Positions 18,485 through 26,700 of a DNA stretch of 64,000 nt are shown here, in pieces. The translations under genes were made by a program, and so were the position numbers. Each line of letters opens with the position of its first letter. Positions within the stretch are counted from its first letter, which is position 1. Below the pieces are notes generated by a model. It worked only from the letters and a program-made list of their open reading frames with translations, ran no database searches and was not told where the DNA came from. Source of the DNA: Photorhabdus asymbiotica. Its GTDB lineage: Bacteria; Pseudomonadota; Gammaproteobacteria; Enterobacterales; Enterobacteriaceae. The stretch is taken from contig NZ_RBLJ01000004.1 in assembly GCF_003634575.1 (NCBI RefSeq), positions 310,001 to 374,000 of the forward strand. The letters are read 5' to 3'.

Positions 18485-18518
18485 TATCGTTCGATTATAT
18501 TAAATGAATCGAACGATA
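18485..18518. other. Perfect 12-bp inverted repeat after cas3
   Basis: TATCGTTCGATT (18485-18496) and AATCGAACGATA (18507-18518) form a 12-bp stem with a 10-nt loop. It lies 37 bases after the cas3 stop and 18 bases before the antitoxin remnant. It may be a terminator for cas3 or the former autoregulatory operator of the antitoxin gene; the lack of a T-run slightly favours the operator. Confidence 0.5.
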
Positions 18519-18536
18519 TTTGTGAGGCTCACAAAT

Positions 18537-18696
18537 ATGGGTGTATTTTCTGCCAATGAAGCCAAAACTCACTTTGGCGATATGCTGTTAAGAGCGTAGC
18601 GTGCCCTAATCCAGATTAATAAGAACGGCAAGCCGGTTGCTCTATCAATCAATGGATGAATATGAAAACATCGAAGCGTTCAAGTTCAGTTTTTGA
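18537..18696 (+). pseudogene. Degraded Phd/YefM-type antitoxin gene
   Basis: Translation gives MGVFSANEAKTHFGDMLLRA, then an in-frame TAG, then RALIQINKNGKPVALSI, then a frameshift into MDEYENIEAFKFSF. Read together this is the Phd/YefM antitoxin pattern (start with SANEAKTHFGDML, middle INKNGKPVA, then MDEYE). One nonsense codon and at least one frameshift make it non-functional. No toxin gene was recognised downstream, so it is a relic of a type II toxin-antitoxin module inside the cas locus. Confidence 0.8.
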
Positions 18697-19291
18697 AATC
18701 TCGATCAACCCAAGCCAAATGACTATTGAATTAGTAGCAATCCTTCAACTTATGCTATCGAAAAATTCGGGACATTATTATGATTATGCCGATATTGCTG
18801 GGTAATACGTGGTATTCCGTTTGTCTGTGGTGGTTGAACTAACCTCAGTTTTTTGGCACATATTCTGTATTCGATATTGAAGTAGGGTTGATCATTGTGC
18901 GGCAATAAGAATGCGCTCAATGCAACAGGTATTGCCTCTTCAAATTCTCTGCCTGTCGACGTTTTAATTTATATAAACCTATCTTTATATATTATAAAAA
19001 ATTTTAATTAAATTGTTTTTGTAAATTGTATTGATTTATTGTTATTTATTGTCTGTATAGATCAATAAATAATCATTTTGTTCAGAATCATAAGCTAAAG
19101 GTGTCGAATGAAAAAGAAAATGGAGGAGAAAAGGAGAGGGGGATTGATGTACATTGTATTTTTTGTAGTGTGGTTAAATTGTGCAAATATTTCTCATGAT
19201 GAATTGAAGATAGTAAGGCAGCAGGAGGTATGCATATTTTGTCGCTATGGAGAGCAGCTTTGTGGGGATATTGGTAGTTTGTAATGAATAT
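18697..19291. other. AT-rich spacer between antitoxin relic and antisense repeats
   Basis: About 600 bases with no gene recognised. The first 100 bases could contain the decayed end of the toxin-antitoxin module, but no toxin motif is visible. Confidence 0.4.
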
Positions 19292-19326
19292 GCGCGGGCA
19301 AGGTCCTTGAATGGTTTTGCCCGCGC
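19292..19326 (-). terminator. Strong hairpin downstream of antisense repeat pair
   Basis: GCGCGGGCAA and TTGCCCGCGC form a perfect, very GC-rich 10-bp stem in an AT-rich region, with a 15-nt loop. On the minus strand it directly follows the second degenerate CRISPR repeat, so it could end a small antisense RNA. The T-run is missing. Confidence 0.5.
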
Positions 19327-19403
19327 TGCCTGCACGGCAGTTGGTTTTTGTCTTAAGGTAGTAGATATATAGATATTTCTAAGCTGCCTGTACGGCAGTA
19401 CCT
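19318..19403 (-). CRISPR. Antisense solitary CRISPR unit: two degenerate I-F repeats around one spacer
   Basis: On the minus strand 19403-19376 is a near-intact I-F repeat (starts AGGTACTGCC, ends GCAGCTTAGAAA) with a complete 5' handle CTTAGAAA. A 30-nt spacer-like segment follows (19375-19346). Then comes a second repeat copy (19345-19318) that keeps the hairpin CTGCCGTGCAGGCAG but has lost its ends. It lies in opposite orientation to all cas genes, between cas3 and csy1. A TATGAT -10-like box lies upstream at 19418-19413. It may be a relic of an inverted array or a stand-alone guide RNA gene. Confidence 0.7.
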
Positions 19404-19839
19404 GCACTTAGAATCATAAATGTTTGAAGGATTAAATTCTATATAAAATTGCGGATTATCCTTCAAAAGTACTTAAAGAAGAGGGTTCTTTTTTTTAAAA
19501 TAAATTGAACGTTTAAAGAGATAAACTCTCTAATAAATGTGTCATTGATGATGAGATGTTTTATGGGCGTGTTCATTCATTTTGAATTGACAGAAGAAAC
19601 AGGTTTAATGCCATGACTTTTGGAGTGAAAATAGGATGATTTTTAGGTATTTTGTTGTGAAATAGACAGAGGAGAAATCTTGGTAAAGAAAATGAACGAA
19701 ATAAATTAAAATACCCTGGTTAGGGTGATGAATGCAGGATTGGAGTATTTATTGGTTGGGGTTGATGTGCCAAATTATGTTTTCGCGCTAAATTTAGCGA
19801 GTACCCAGATTATCATTTTGATAAGGTAGGTAAGAGCCT
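19404..19839. other. AT-rich region before csy1 copy A
   Basis: About 435 bases without a gene. It probably contains the promoter of csy1 copy A and, on the minus strand, that of the antisense repeat unit. The last 30 bases (GATAAGGTAGGTAAGAG) resemble the corresponding region before csy1 copy B. Confidence 0.4.
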
Positions 19840-21195
19840 ATGAATGAAAATAGATTAAGTCGATTTATTGTCGATTATATTGGAAGTTGTAAGCAATTAA
19901 AGCTACAGTCAAAGTTGGAAGATTTTGATAGAAAGGCGGGGGAAAAACTGGCAAAGCTAACTTCTTCGGAGGATATAACAATGATTCAACAAAAGCTCGC
20001 AGATAAACGTAAGGAGTTGGAAGAATCTTATGAAGTTAGGAATTGGTTAGATAATGCAGCCAACCACGCAAAGAAAATCAGCCGAGCAACCCATGCCCCG
20101 AAATATACCCATAGTAATGCAAAAGGAAGCAGTATTCTTTTAGTATTGTCAGATGCAAAAGAAAATACTCAGTATCTTTCTACTTCTGTCTTGTATAAAC
20201 CGGTAATCGATATAGTAGTGGATGCGAAATATCTTGAGGTCGCAAAATTATTACAAACGGAATATCAGGGAGATTCATTAATAGAGTGCTTGAGTAGGAG
20301 GGATTATTCCGCATTAGCTGAACTTGCGGAAAATGAACAGCAACTTGAGCGTTGGGTGAATGGATTCCGTCAAGCTTTGTCAGATGAAACGCGTTCTTCT
20401 CATAAACTAGCAAAGCAACTTTATTTCCCGGTAAACGGTGAATGTGGTGAGTATCATTTATTAAGTCCACTATTTTCGTCATCTCTGATTCATGCTATGT
20501 ATCAGCGTATCGCTGAAGCCCGCTTTAGTGAATTATCGAAAGACATTAATAAGGCAAAGAAAGAAGAACGTTGGCATCCTGGAACTAGAGTAATTTATCC
20601 CAATACGGCTATACAGAATATGGGGGGAACTAAGCCACAAAATATTTCTTACCTTAATAATGTACTAGGTGGACGAGTTTGGCTTTTATCTTGTTCTCCT
20701 CCTAATTGGCAGAGTAATATCAAGCTTCCGGAACGGCAGCGATCTATTTTTGAACAGCGTAGTCAGTTTGTTCGGTTATCTTATGATACTGTCAGATTGA
20801 TGCGGAAATATCTATTTCGTGCACAAAAACGTACGGAAGAAATTCGGCAGAAGCGTCAAGCATATATTGATGAAATTATTGATATTTTATTTGATTATGT
20901 TGCTAGCGTACAGGATCAGGTTGAATTTAAAGGTTGGAGTGCGAATTGTGATTTAAAACGTTCTCAGCAGCTTTGGCTTGATCCTTATCGTTGTCAACAG
21001 GATGAAATATTCAAATTTGAACGTGAAGGTGGAGACTGGAAGAAAGAAATTGCCGACGACTTTGGTCTTTGGCTGAACAACGAATTGCGTCATGAACGGT
21101 TAGAAGTTGGATTGACTGAACGTAATGAGTGGGCCTCTGTGTTTAAAAAACGCCTACGTGAATTTGAGGATGAATTACCAGAGGTACCGTTATGA
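19840..21195 (+). CDS. csy1: Cas8f (Csy1), copy A, without partner genes
   Basis: The 451-residue product is full-length and aligns throughout with the second Csy1 at 36100-37455, about two thirds identical by eye (shared [39 protein letters not shown] and [11 protein letters not shown] blocks). Csy1 is the large subunit of the I-F surveillance complex that recognises the PAM. Here csy2 is reduced to 17 codons and csy3 and csy4 are missing, so any complex would have to use Csy2-4 from 37.4-40.0 kb. The frame is free of stops and frameshifts, which suggests it decayed recently or is still selected. Confidence 0.9.
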   Translation: MNENRLSRFIVDYIGSCKQLKLQSKLEDFDRKAGEKLAKLTSSEDITMIQQKLADKRKELEESYEVRNWLDNAANHAKKISRATHAPKYTHSNAKGSSILLVLSDAKENTQYLSTSVLYKPVIDIVVDAKYLEVAKLLQTEYQGDSLIECLSRRDYSALAELAENEQQLERWVNGFRQALSDETRSSHKLAKQLYFPVNGECGEYHLLSPLFSSSLIHAMYQRIAEARFSELSKDINKAKKEERWHPGTRVIYPNTAIQNMGGTKPQNISYLNNVLGGRVWLLSCSPPNWQSNIKLPERQRSIFEQRSQFVRLSYDTVRLMRKYLFRAQKRTEEIRQKRQAYIDEIIDILFDYVASVQDQVEFKGWSANCDLKRSQQLWLDPYRCQQDEIFKFEREGGDWKKEIADDFGLWLNNELRHERLEVGLTERNEWASVFKKRLREFEDELPEVPL

Positions 21196-21242
21196 GTTAT
21201 CTAATTGTTTTGTACCATGTTAAAAAGGACCTGGGTAATAAA
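21192..21242 (+). pseudogene. csy2: 5' stub of csy2 (cas5f)
   Basis: The ATG overlaps the csy1 stop (ATGA) exactly as in the intact locus. MSYLIVLYHVKKDL matches the Csy2 start [14 protein letters not shown] at 37452. After 17 codons (TAG-terminated at about 21242) homology ends and no csy3 or csy4 follows before hspQ. Confidence 0.85.
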
Positions 21243-21314
21243 TAGAAGCACTGACGCCTAAGTAGTACAGTCAGTTTAAAAACATAATAATTGCCCTTTT
21301 GAAATATAAAGGGG

Positions 21315-21635
21315 TTAATTACGCAGTCGTGGAGCGAGTAACTGATTGCGGATAGATTCTGCTAGCTCATCCAAAGAAGGTTGTTCTGGATGATCGTCTG
21401 ATGCTTCATAGGCTAATTGCGCTTCGGCCAAATAAGTATGTACGGGTTGGCCGTCGTCATCTTCCATCACAACATGGTACCAAGGAGCTGAGCGCAAAGT
21501 AGCATTAGATGCAATGTCATCCTCTTGAGGTTGTTCTAGAGAGTATTCCACATCAATGTCTACAATGACTCCCAGATATCCGAGAAGTTTATGACGTACC
21601 TGTTGGCCGATACCGAATTTGCTGGCGATAATCAT
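21315..21635 (-). CDS. hspQ: Heat-shock protein HspQ
   Basis: HspQ is a small heat-shock factor that acts as a specificity enhancer of the Lon protease and binds hemimethylated DNA in vitro. The 106-residue product is collinear with E. coli HspQ (105), with the [19 protein letters not shown] start, [20 protein letters not shown] core and QLLAPRLRN end. The start MIIASKFG is preferred because GGAGGTGACT lies immediately upstream. In E. coli hspQ follows yccU, so the CRISPR-Cas locus was inserted between them. Confidence 0.95.
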   Translation of the reverse strand: MIIASKFGIGQQVRHKLLGYLGVIVDIDVEYSLEQPQEDDIASNATLRSAPWYHVVMEDDDGQPVHTYLAEAQLAYEASDDHPEQPSLDELAESIRNQLLAPRLRN

Positions 21636-21842
21636 AGTCACCTCCAAAGAGATTTTGTATTGACACTGATATAAGGGCAGTAAGGTGAATTACAAGAGCA
21701 TACCCGGTAGTTGAAGCCATTTTTTTTTGCGTGTGCTTCATCCATTTCAGATTAGCTGTAGTAAATATAAAACACAACTAGGAATAATGTGCTTAACTAT
21801 AAGTTATATATGTGAGCGATACCGCAAGGTGACTGGGTAATT

Positions 21843-22121
21843 ATGATTAAATATGGGTTAATCATTTATGCTTATGGCCGGGTTCAAGGGGTTGGATTTC
21901 GCTATCAAACTTTTCGTTGGGCGAAATCTAATAAGCTGACAGGCTATGTTTGTAATTTGCATGATGGTAGTGTCAAAATCGTTGCTTATGGTGATGCTGA
22001 ACAACTGAAGAAATTGACTCATTGGTTAGAACAAGGGGGACCACCGGGAGCGCGAATAGATAGCTTTTCGTCTCATCCCTGTGCAGTGGAGGATATTGCA
22101 GATTTTGGCGTCCGCCACTGA
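21843..22121 (+). CDS. yccX: Acylphosphatase
   Basis: The 92-residue protein has the acylphosphatase signature GRVQGVGFRYQTFRWA with the catalytic arginine, and the second motif region GYVCNLHDGSVKIVAYG with the catalytic asparagine. It hydrolyses acyl phosphates such as carbamoyl phosphate. Length and position next to hspQ and tusE match E. coli YccX. Confidence 0.95.
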   Translation: MIKYGLIIYAYGRVQGVGFRYQTFRWAKSNKLTGYVCNLHDGSVKIVAYGDAEQLKKLTHWLEQGGPPGARIDSFSSHPCAVEDIADFGVRH

Positions 22122-22133
22122 ACCCGGTTATTA

Positions 22134-22463
22134 TCAGATGCATTTTACTGGTTTTGGCAGCCCTGCGATTTTAGTTGCCTGCTTTGCCGGACCTTTGGGA
22201 AATAAACGGTAAAGATAGCGGCTGTTGCCTTTTTCTTCGCCATACTTTTGTGCCATTGCTTTTACCAGCATACGGATAGCTGGGGATGTATTAAATTCTT
22301 CATAAAATCCCCTGACAAAATTAATGACTTCCCAGTGCTGTTCAGTCAAAACTATTTCTTCCTGTTCAGCGAGAAGTAAAGCTATTGCTTCCTGCCAGTC
22401 ACAGCTATTTTTCAGATAACCTTGTGCATCGGTTTCGATCTCACGACCTTCGAATACCAACAT
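22134..22463 (-). CDS. tusE: Sulfur carrier TusE
   Basis: TusE is the DsrC-like protein of the Tus relay that hands sulfur from TusBCD to MnmA for 2-thiolation of tRNA uridine 34. The 109-residue product equals E. coli TusE, including [20 protein letters not shown] and the C-terminal GLPKPVKCI with the active cysteine as penultimate residue. The start [12 protein letters not shown] was chosen by homology; the open frame to 22637 is not supported. Confidence 0.95.
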   Translation of the reverse strand: MLVFEGREIETDAQGYLKNSCDWQEAIALLLAEQEEIVLTEQHWEVINFVRGFYEEFNTSPAIRMLVKAMAQKYGEEKGNSRYLYRLFPKGPAKQATKIAGLPKPVKCI

Positions 22464-22645
22464 AATTCCTTCACCATCAAAAAAAGATGGTAGTAATTTA
22501 GCAAAAATCACCTTTATGCCCAAGGAGGGGATGTGTCTGTGCGGATAAAATAAGCTAACAATGGTGAAAAAGGGTAAAATTACGGCAATCGAACAGGAAG
22601 AGTCTTTACATCTTCCTTGGTGCTGTTTATAGTGCACCCCATTGC

Positions 22646-22733
22646 GGAGGGGTGGCCGAGCGGCTTAAGGCAGCGGTCTTGAAAACCGCCGATGGGAAAC
22701 CATCCGAGAGTTCGAATCTCTCCTCCTCCGCCA
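22646..22733 (+). tRNA. serT: tRNA-Ser (anticodon TGA)
   Basis: The 88-nt sequence starts GGAGGGGTGGCCGAG, has the anticodon arm CGGTCTTGAAAACCG with anticodon TGA, a long class II variable arm, the T-arm GAGAGTTCGAATCTCTC and an encoded CCA. The neighbouring tusE matches the serT locus of E. coli. The island integrase starts 175 nt downstream, so the 3' end of this tRNA is the likely attachment site. Confidence 0.97.
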
Positions 22734-22908
22734 TCTACACTTCTACTAGCATCTCTTAAAGTCTACTTTTTCCAACAAAATCAAACAAAAAACTAATATC
22801 TCCTTATATCAAGGTCTACTGTCGTCTTCCTAAATCTCTACAATTTGTTGTATAGTTTTTTGTATAGAAATTCCCTATACATTTTTTCTATACAATATCG
22901 GGTGGTTT

Positions 22909-24123
22909 ATGAAGCTAACAGACTTGGCAATCAAACGAGCCAAACCAAAGGAAAAAGCCTATACGCTGGCGGATGGTAACGGGCTATCTTTGTTAATCGA
23001 TACCAAGGGTTCTAAAGGTTGGCGATACCGTTATCAATTTGCGGGTAAAACCAAAATGATCTCATTAGGGGTTTATCCAGTAGTAACACTCACGGAAGCT
23101 AGAGCTAAACGTGATGAAGCAAGAAAGCTGGTGGCCAATGGAATTAATCCGAGTGAAGCCAGAAAAGCGGAAAAAACGGCAGCTATTAATCAAACAGAAC
23201 ACACATTTAAGAATATTGCGCTTGAATGGTATAACAGCCGCAAGGATAGGTGGTCGGTCGGTTACCGTGAAGATATGATGTCCGCATTTGAAAATGATGT
23301 ATTTCCTTATATAGGCGATCGCCCGATTGCAGAAATAAAGCCACTCGAACTATTGGAAGTCCTTTCTATTATGGAAAAGAGAGGAACGACAGAAAAGTTG
23401 AAGAAAGTTCGGCAACGCTGCGGTGAGGTGTGGAAATATGCAATTATTACTGGTAGGGCAGAGTATAATCCAGCGCCAGATTTAGCGAGTGCCTTTATCC
23501 CTCATAAGCGTGAACATTACGCCCATCTTTCGGTCGGTGAATTGCCTGAATTTCTGCGCTCTATTGATAAATATATGGGTAGCCAAATTGTCAGAACGGC
23601 TTTGCGTATTCTTATATTAACAGGTGTTCGCCCCGGTGAATTACGCAAAGCTGAATGGTCAGAGATTGATTTAGATAAGGCTATTTGGGAAATATCGGCT
23701 GAGAAAATGAAAATGCGACGTGCTCATATTGTGCCATTATCAGAGCAAGTTATTAATTTATTGAAGCAGATACAGCCTATTAGTGGTAGTTATCAATATG
23801 TTTTCCCAAGTCGTACAGATTATAGAAAGCATCTTTCTGATATGGCACTCAATACCATGATCCGCCGAATGGGATATTCAGGGCGAGCTACAGGCCACGG
23901 ATTCCGCCACACAATGAGTACTATTTTGCACGAACAAAATTACCCCTCTGAGTGGATTGAAACGCAACTTGCACACGTTGATAAGAATTCTATTCGTGGA
24001 ACGTATAACCATGCTCAATATCTGGATGGTCGTAGGGAGATGCTTCAATGGTATGCCGACTACATGGACGCACTTGAACGAGGCGAAAATGTGGTACATG
24101 GCAAATTTGGGAAGCGTGCTTAA
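22909..24123 (+). CDS. int: Tyrosine-recombinase integrase of P4 type
   Basis: The 404-residue protein has the N-terminal DUF4102 arm (MKLTDLAIKRAKPKEKAYTL to KGWRYRYQFAGKTKMISLG), a core-binding domain and a C-terminal catalytic domain. Catalytic residues are visible: Arg in LTGVRPGELRKAEW, His-x-x-Arg in HGFRHTMSTIL, and a final Tyr in RGTYNHAQYLDGR. It sits directly after tRNA-Ser in the same direction, the standard arrangement for P4-like islands that integrate into tRNA 3' ends. It defines the left end of the island. Confidence 0.95.
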   Translation: MKLTDLAIKRAKPKEKAYTLADGNGLSLLIDTKGSKGWRYRYQFAGKTKMISLGVYPVVTLTEARAKRDEARKLVANGINPSEARKAEKTAAINQTEHTFKNIALEWYNSRKDRWSVGYREDMMSAFENDVFPYIGDRPIAEIKPLELLEVLSIMEKRGTTEKLKKVRQRCGEVWKYAIITGRAEYNPAPDLASAFIPHKREHYAHLSVGELPEFLRSIDKYMGSQIVRTALRILILTGVRPGELRKAEWSEIDLDKAIWEISAEKMKMRRAHIVPLSEQVINLLKQIQPISGSYQYVFPSRTDYRKHLSDMALNTMIRRMGYSGRATGHGFRHTMSTILHEQNYPSEWIETQLAHVDKNSIRGTYNHAQYLDGRREMLQWYADYMDALERGENVVHGKFGKRA

Positions 24124-24181
24124 CTGGATGAATAGACAGCGCTAATTGACTTTAGTAGACTATCCAAGACGTTAAAGAATA

Positions 24182-24239
24182 AAGCTATGCCTAGGCTGAT
24201 CCCCGAAAATCCGTACACCTCTACGGACTGGCATAGCTT
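24182..24239. other. Two-stem inverted-repeat structure after int
   Basis: Outer arms AAGCTATGCC (24182-24191) and GGCATAGCTT (24230-24239) are perfect 10-bp complements. Inside them TCCGTA and TACGGA form a second 6-bp stem. An 18-nt single-stranded bulge lies on the left side. It is 58 bases after the int stop and just before the next gene. It may be a terminator without a T-run, a recombination-related site or a structured leader. Confidence 0.5.
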
Positions 24240-24267
24240 CTACCAATAGAGGACGTGAGGTGGCGGA

Positions 24268-25224
24268 ATGGTTACAAGTAAAATTCTTAAAGTAAAAAAA
24301 TGGATTAATCTAAATGAGGCAGCTACGAGATTATCTTTATCCCTTGAAGAACATATAAATGCTTTGGATTTAATGGAGTTAGCACTAGATAACGAATTAA
24401 TTCTTTCTGTAAAATTTCCCCGGAATCAGTATCATGTAATTAGAGAGATTGAAAAAAAATCTACTCCATACATAGAATATTTAGATAAGATGTTTAAGTT
24501 TGAACTATTTTCAACCGAAAAAAATAATATTGGTGAAAAAGAGTATAAAAAGTTACAGGAAATTTTTTATAAAGAGGAATACGATCTTTATATTTCCAAG
24601 ATTAGAAAATCAAACATTGAAAAGCATGAAATGTCTTATGATTTCTTTCTTAATCAAGCTAGATACTTTTATTGGGATTATGTAGACAGTGTCAAGAGTA
24701 TGAACGATTTTATTTTCGAACTTCCGCTTATTGGCTCAGAACGAATTGATGTTGAGTCTCTCATTGAAATAAATAACAAAAGAGAACCATGTGCTTTTTA
24801 TAATATAGATGGAGTTTTTCTTAGAGATAGTGATGGCCGATTGTATAATTTAATGTCAAAATTTAATGATGAAATTTTATCTAGTTGGGATGATGACTTA
24901 GATATTAATTTTAAATCCTTATACTTAGATGATAGGCATTATTATCCTGCTGATGGACTTCCAGTTGATTGTGAAATTGGTATGTCACCCATTAATTTAT
25001 CTAATTTTGAAAGATCCCTATCTGATGTTAATGAGTCTGTTTCAAGGGAACAAATTATGATGCTGCTAGGGGCTGTATTGCAAGAAGTGACATCCAGAAC
25101 TAAAAAATGGACTCAAGGAGACTTGGCATTATCCATCGATGAGAAAAAGATAAAAAACATGAAAGAAAGAGCTATAAATGGAATTTTTTCAAAGGCAAAT
25201 AAACTATATAAATCAATTAATTAA
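24268..25224 (+). CDS. Island protein with N-terminal helix-turn-helix-like region, function unknown
   Basis: The 318-residue product is AT-rich and charged. Residues about 10-50 (KKWINLNEAATRLSLSLEEH ... LDLMELALDNELILSVKF) match a segment I know from integrase-neighbouring island proteins, where a winged-helix-like domain precedes variable sequence. The C-terminal 70 residues (MMLLGAVLQEVTSRTKKWTQ, then a lysine-rich helix) look like a second small regulatory domain. A GAGGTGG element precedes the ATG. Its position between int and alpA suggests an island regulatory role, but no function can be given. Confidence 0.7.
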   Translation: MVTSKILKVKKWINLNEAATRLSLSLEEHINALDLMELALDNELILSVKFPRNQYHVIREIEKKSTPYIEYLDKMFKFELFSTEKNNIGEKEYKKLQEIFYKEEYDLYISKIRKSNIEKHEMSYDFFLNQARYFYWDYVDSVKSMNDFIFELPLIGSERIDVESLIEINNKREPCAFYNIDGVFLRDSDGRLYNLMSKFNDEILSSWDDDLDINFKSLYLDDRHYYPADGLPVDCEIGMSPINLSNFERSLSDVNESVSREQIMMLLGAVLQEVTSRTKKWTQGDLALSIDEKKIKNMKERAINGIFSKANKLYKSIN

Positions 25225-25345
25225 TATTGCATGCAAGATTACAATTTTGTGTGCAATGCTTCCTCACTAAAAATCATTCTTAATATCCCCTGTAATCAAC
25301 AAACGTCCACTAAGGTGGAACAAGGACTAGATAACAGGGGGCAAC

Positions 25346-25561
25346 ATGCCAGCAACTATCACATCAAAAGAAAATCTTATTCGTTTACCCGAAGTTCAGC
25401 GCCGTACTGGTTACGGCAAGGCATGGATCTACAAACTCATTGCAGACAATAAATTTCCAAAGCAAATAAAAATCGGCACTCGCTCAGTCGCTTTCGTTGA
25501 GTCAGAAGTTGATGACTGGATATCACAACGTATCGCTGAATCTCGCGGCGAGGTGATGTAA
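25346..25561 (+). CDS. AlpA-family transcriptional regulator
   Basis: The 71-residue protein is a MerR-like single helix-turn-helix of the AlpA type: ENLIRLPEVQRRTGYGKAWI, then YKLIADNKFPKQIKIGTRSV and FVESEVDDWISQRI. In P4-like elements AlpA activates int or the excision functions. Its stop overlaps the start of the next gene by one base. A TCCACTAAGGTGGA hairpin (25306-25319) lies just upstream and may be an operator. Confidence 0.9.
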   Translation: MPATITSKENLIRLPEVQRRTGYGKAWIYKLIADNKFPKQIKIGTRSVAFVESEVDDWISQRIAESRGEVM

Positions 25562-25836
25562 TGACAAAATTTATATTACCTACCGATGAACAGAGGAAAT
25601 ATATTCTTTCCGCCTATGGTGAATCTGAAAGGCGAATCAGGGAAAGAGAACGGGAAAAAATATCCGGCATTTCTCGCAGCCATTGCCATAAATTAGAGGG
25701 ATTAGGTTTATTTCCGCCACGTTGTCATTTCGGACGTAATTCTTGTGCGTGGTTATTAAGCGATGTCTTATGGTGGATGCGCAATCCGCCCAAAGTAGAG
25801 AACATCAATAACCCTTACAGCCGAAAATCAAATTAA
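25561..25836 (+). CDS. Second small AlpA-like regulator
   Basis: The 91-residue product has an AlpA-like layout with KISGISRSHCHKLEGLGLFP as helix-turn-helix, then RCHFGRNSCAWLLSDVLWWM as the wing and following helix. It begins inside the stop codon of the first alpA (TAATG), so the two are translationally coupled. Two adjacent AlpA-type genes may act on different promoters. The assignment rests on the motif, not on a full-length match. Confidence 0.75.
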   Translation: MTKFILPTDEQRKYILSAYGESERRIREREREKISGISRSHCHKLEGLGLFPPRCHFGRNSCAWLLSDVLWWMRNPPKVENINNPYSRKSN

Positions 25837-25857
25837 CTAAGACAGGGTAAAAAAAAT

Positions 25858-26664
25858 ATGATATCTAAAAATATGGCCTTAATCGGTCAGGAACTTGCTC
25901 ACGCTGAAAACAACCAAGAGCCTATTTTAGTTCAGCGCAAAGAGAACCTAAAAAAGAATTATGCCGAAATGATCCCGTTAACAGCGGGAACTATTAATGG
26001 AAAAGCAGCAATGGTTACTGATGCCAGAAACCTGCATAAGTTTCTTGGCAATAAGGAACTGTTCGCTAGCTGGATAAAACAGCGCATTGAGCAATACGGT
26101 TTTATTGAAAATGAGGACTACGAGACTTATTTGGAAAATTCCAAAAAAGGTCGTCCGAGAACTGAATACCGGATTAGCTCTGATATGGCGAAAGAGCTTT
26201 CTATGGTGGAACGCACCGAAGAAGGTAAAGAGGCTCGCCAGTACTTTATCGACTGTGAAAAACGTCTGCGCCGTGTTGCACCAGAAGAACACCAAGCTGC
26301 GCTGATGAACTGGCGTAAAAATCGTGTCGCTGCCTGTGAAGATCATAAAAGCATGGCTGATGCGATGAAAGGATATATTGAGCGCACCGGAGACAATCAA
26401 AAGGGCTTTGCTTACAGCAATGAATCCAGGTTCATCAATAAATTGGTGCTGGGTATAGATCCTGTCAGATGGGCTAAAAATAAGGGTATTAAATCTAAAG
26501 AAGTCAGAGACAATATGACTGTAGAGCAGTTACAGCTACTGGCTTACTTGGAGTCACGTAACTGTGCATTTCTTGATTTGGATACACCGTCAGAGACACG
26601 GAAAGCCCAATTAACGGAACTGGCTCAACGCTGGTTAGCGCAGCGCATGGAAGCGAAGCAATGA
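25858..26664 (+). CDS. AntA/AntB antirepressor-domain protein
   Basis: In the 268-residue product, residues about 40-140 carry the AntA/AntB domain: TDARNLHKFLGNKELFASWI, then IEQYGFIENEDYETYLENSK, then YRISSDMAKELSMVERTEEG. Such proteins counteract phage repressors. The C-terminal half (KSMADAMKGYIERTGDNQKG and following) looks like a separate DNA- or repressor-binding domain. It belongs to the island's regulatory block between alpA and the replication genes. Confidence 0.88.
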   Translation: MISKNMALIGQELAHAENNQEPILVQRKENLKKNYAEMIPLTAGTINGKAAMVTDARNLHKFLGNKELFASWIKQRIEQYGFIENEDYETYLENSKKGRPRTEYRISSDMAKELSMVERTEEGKEARQYFIDCEKRLRRVAPEEHQAALMNWRKNRVAACEDHKSMADAMKGYIERTGDNQKGFAYSNESRFINKLVLGIDPVRWAKNKGIKSKEVRDNMTVEQLQLLAYLESRNCAFLDLDTPSETRKAQLTELAQRWLAQRMEAKQ

Positions 26665-26700
26665 ATTCTATAACTTTAAGTTATCCAATTATTTCTAGTG

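Noticed and set aside
19174..19407. 77-codon minus-strand frame across the antisense repeat unit
   Set aside because: It translates the CRISPR repeats and the GC hairpin; the repeat structure explains the sequence better.
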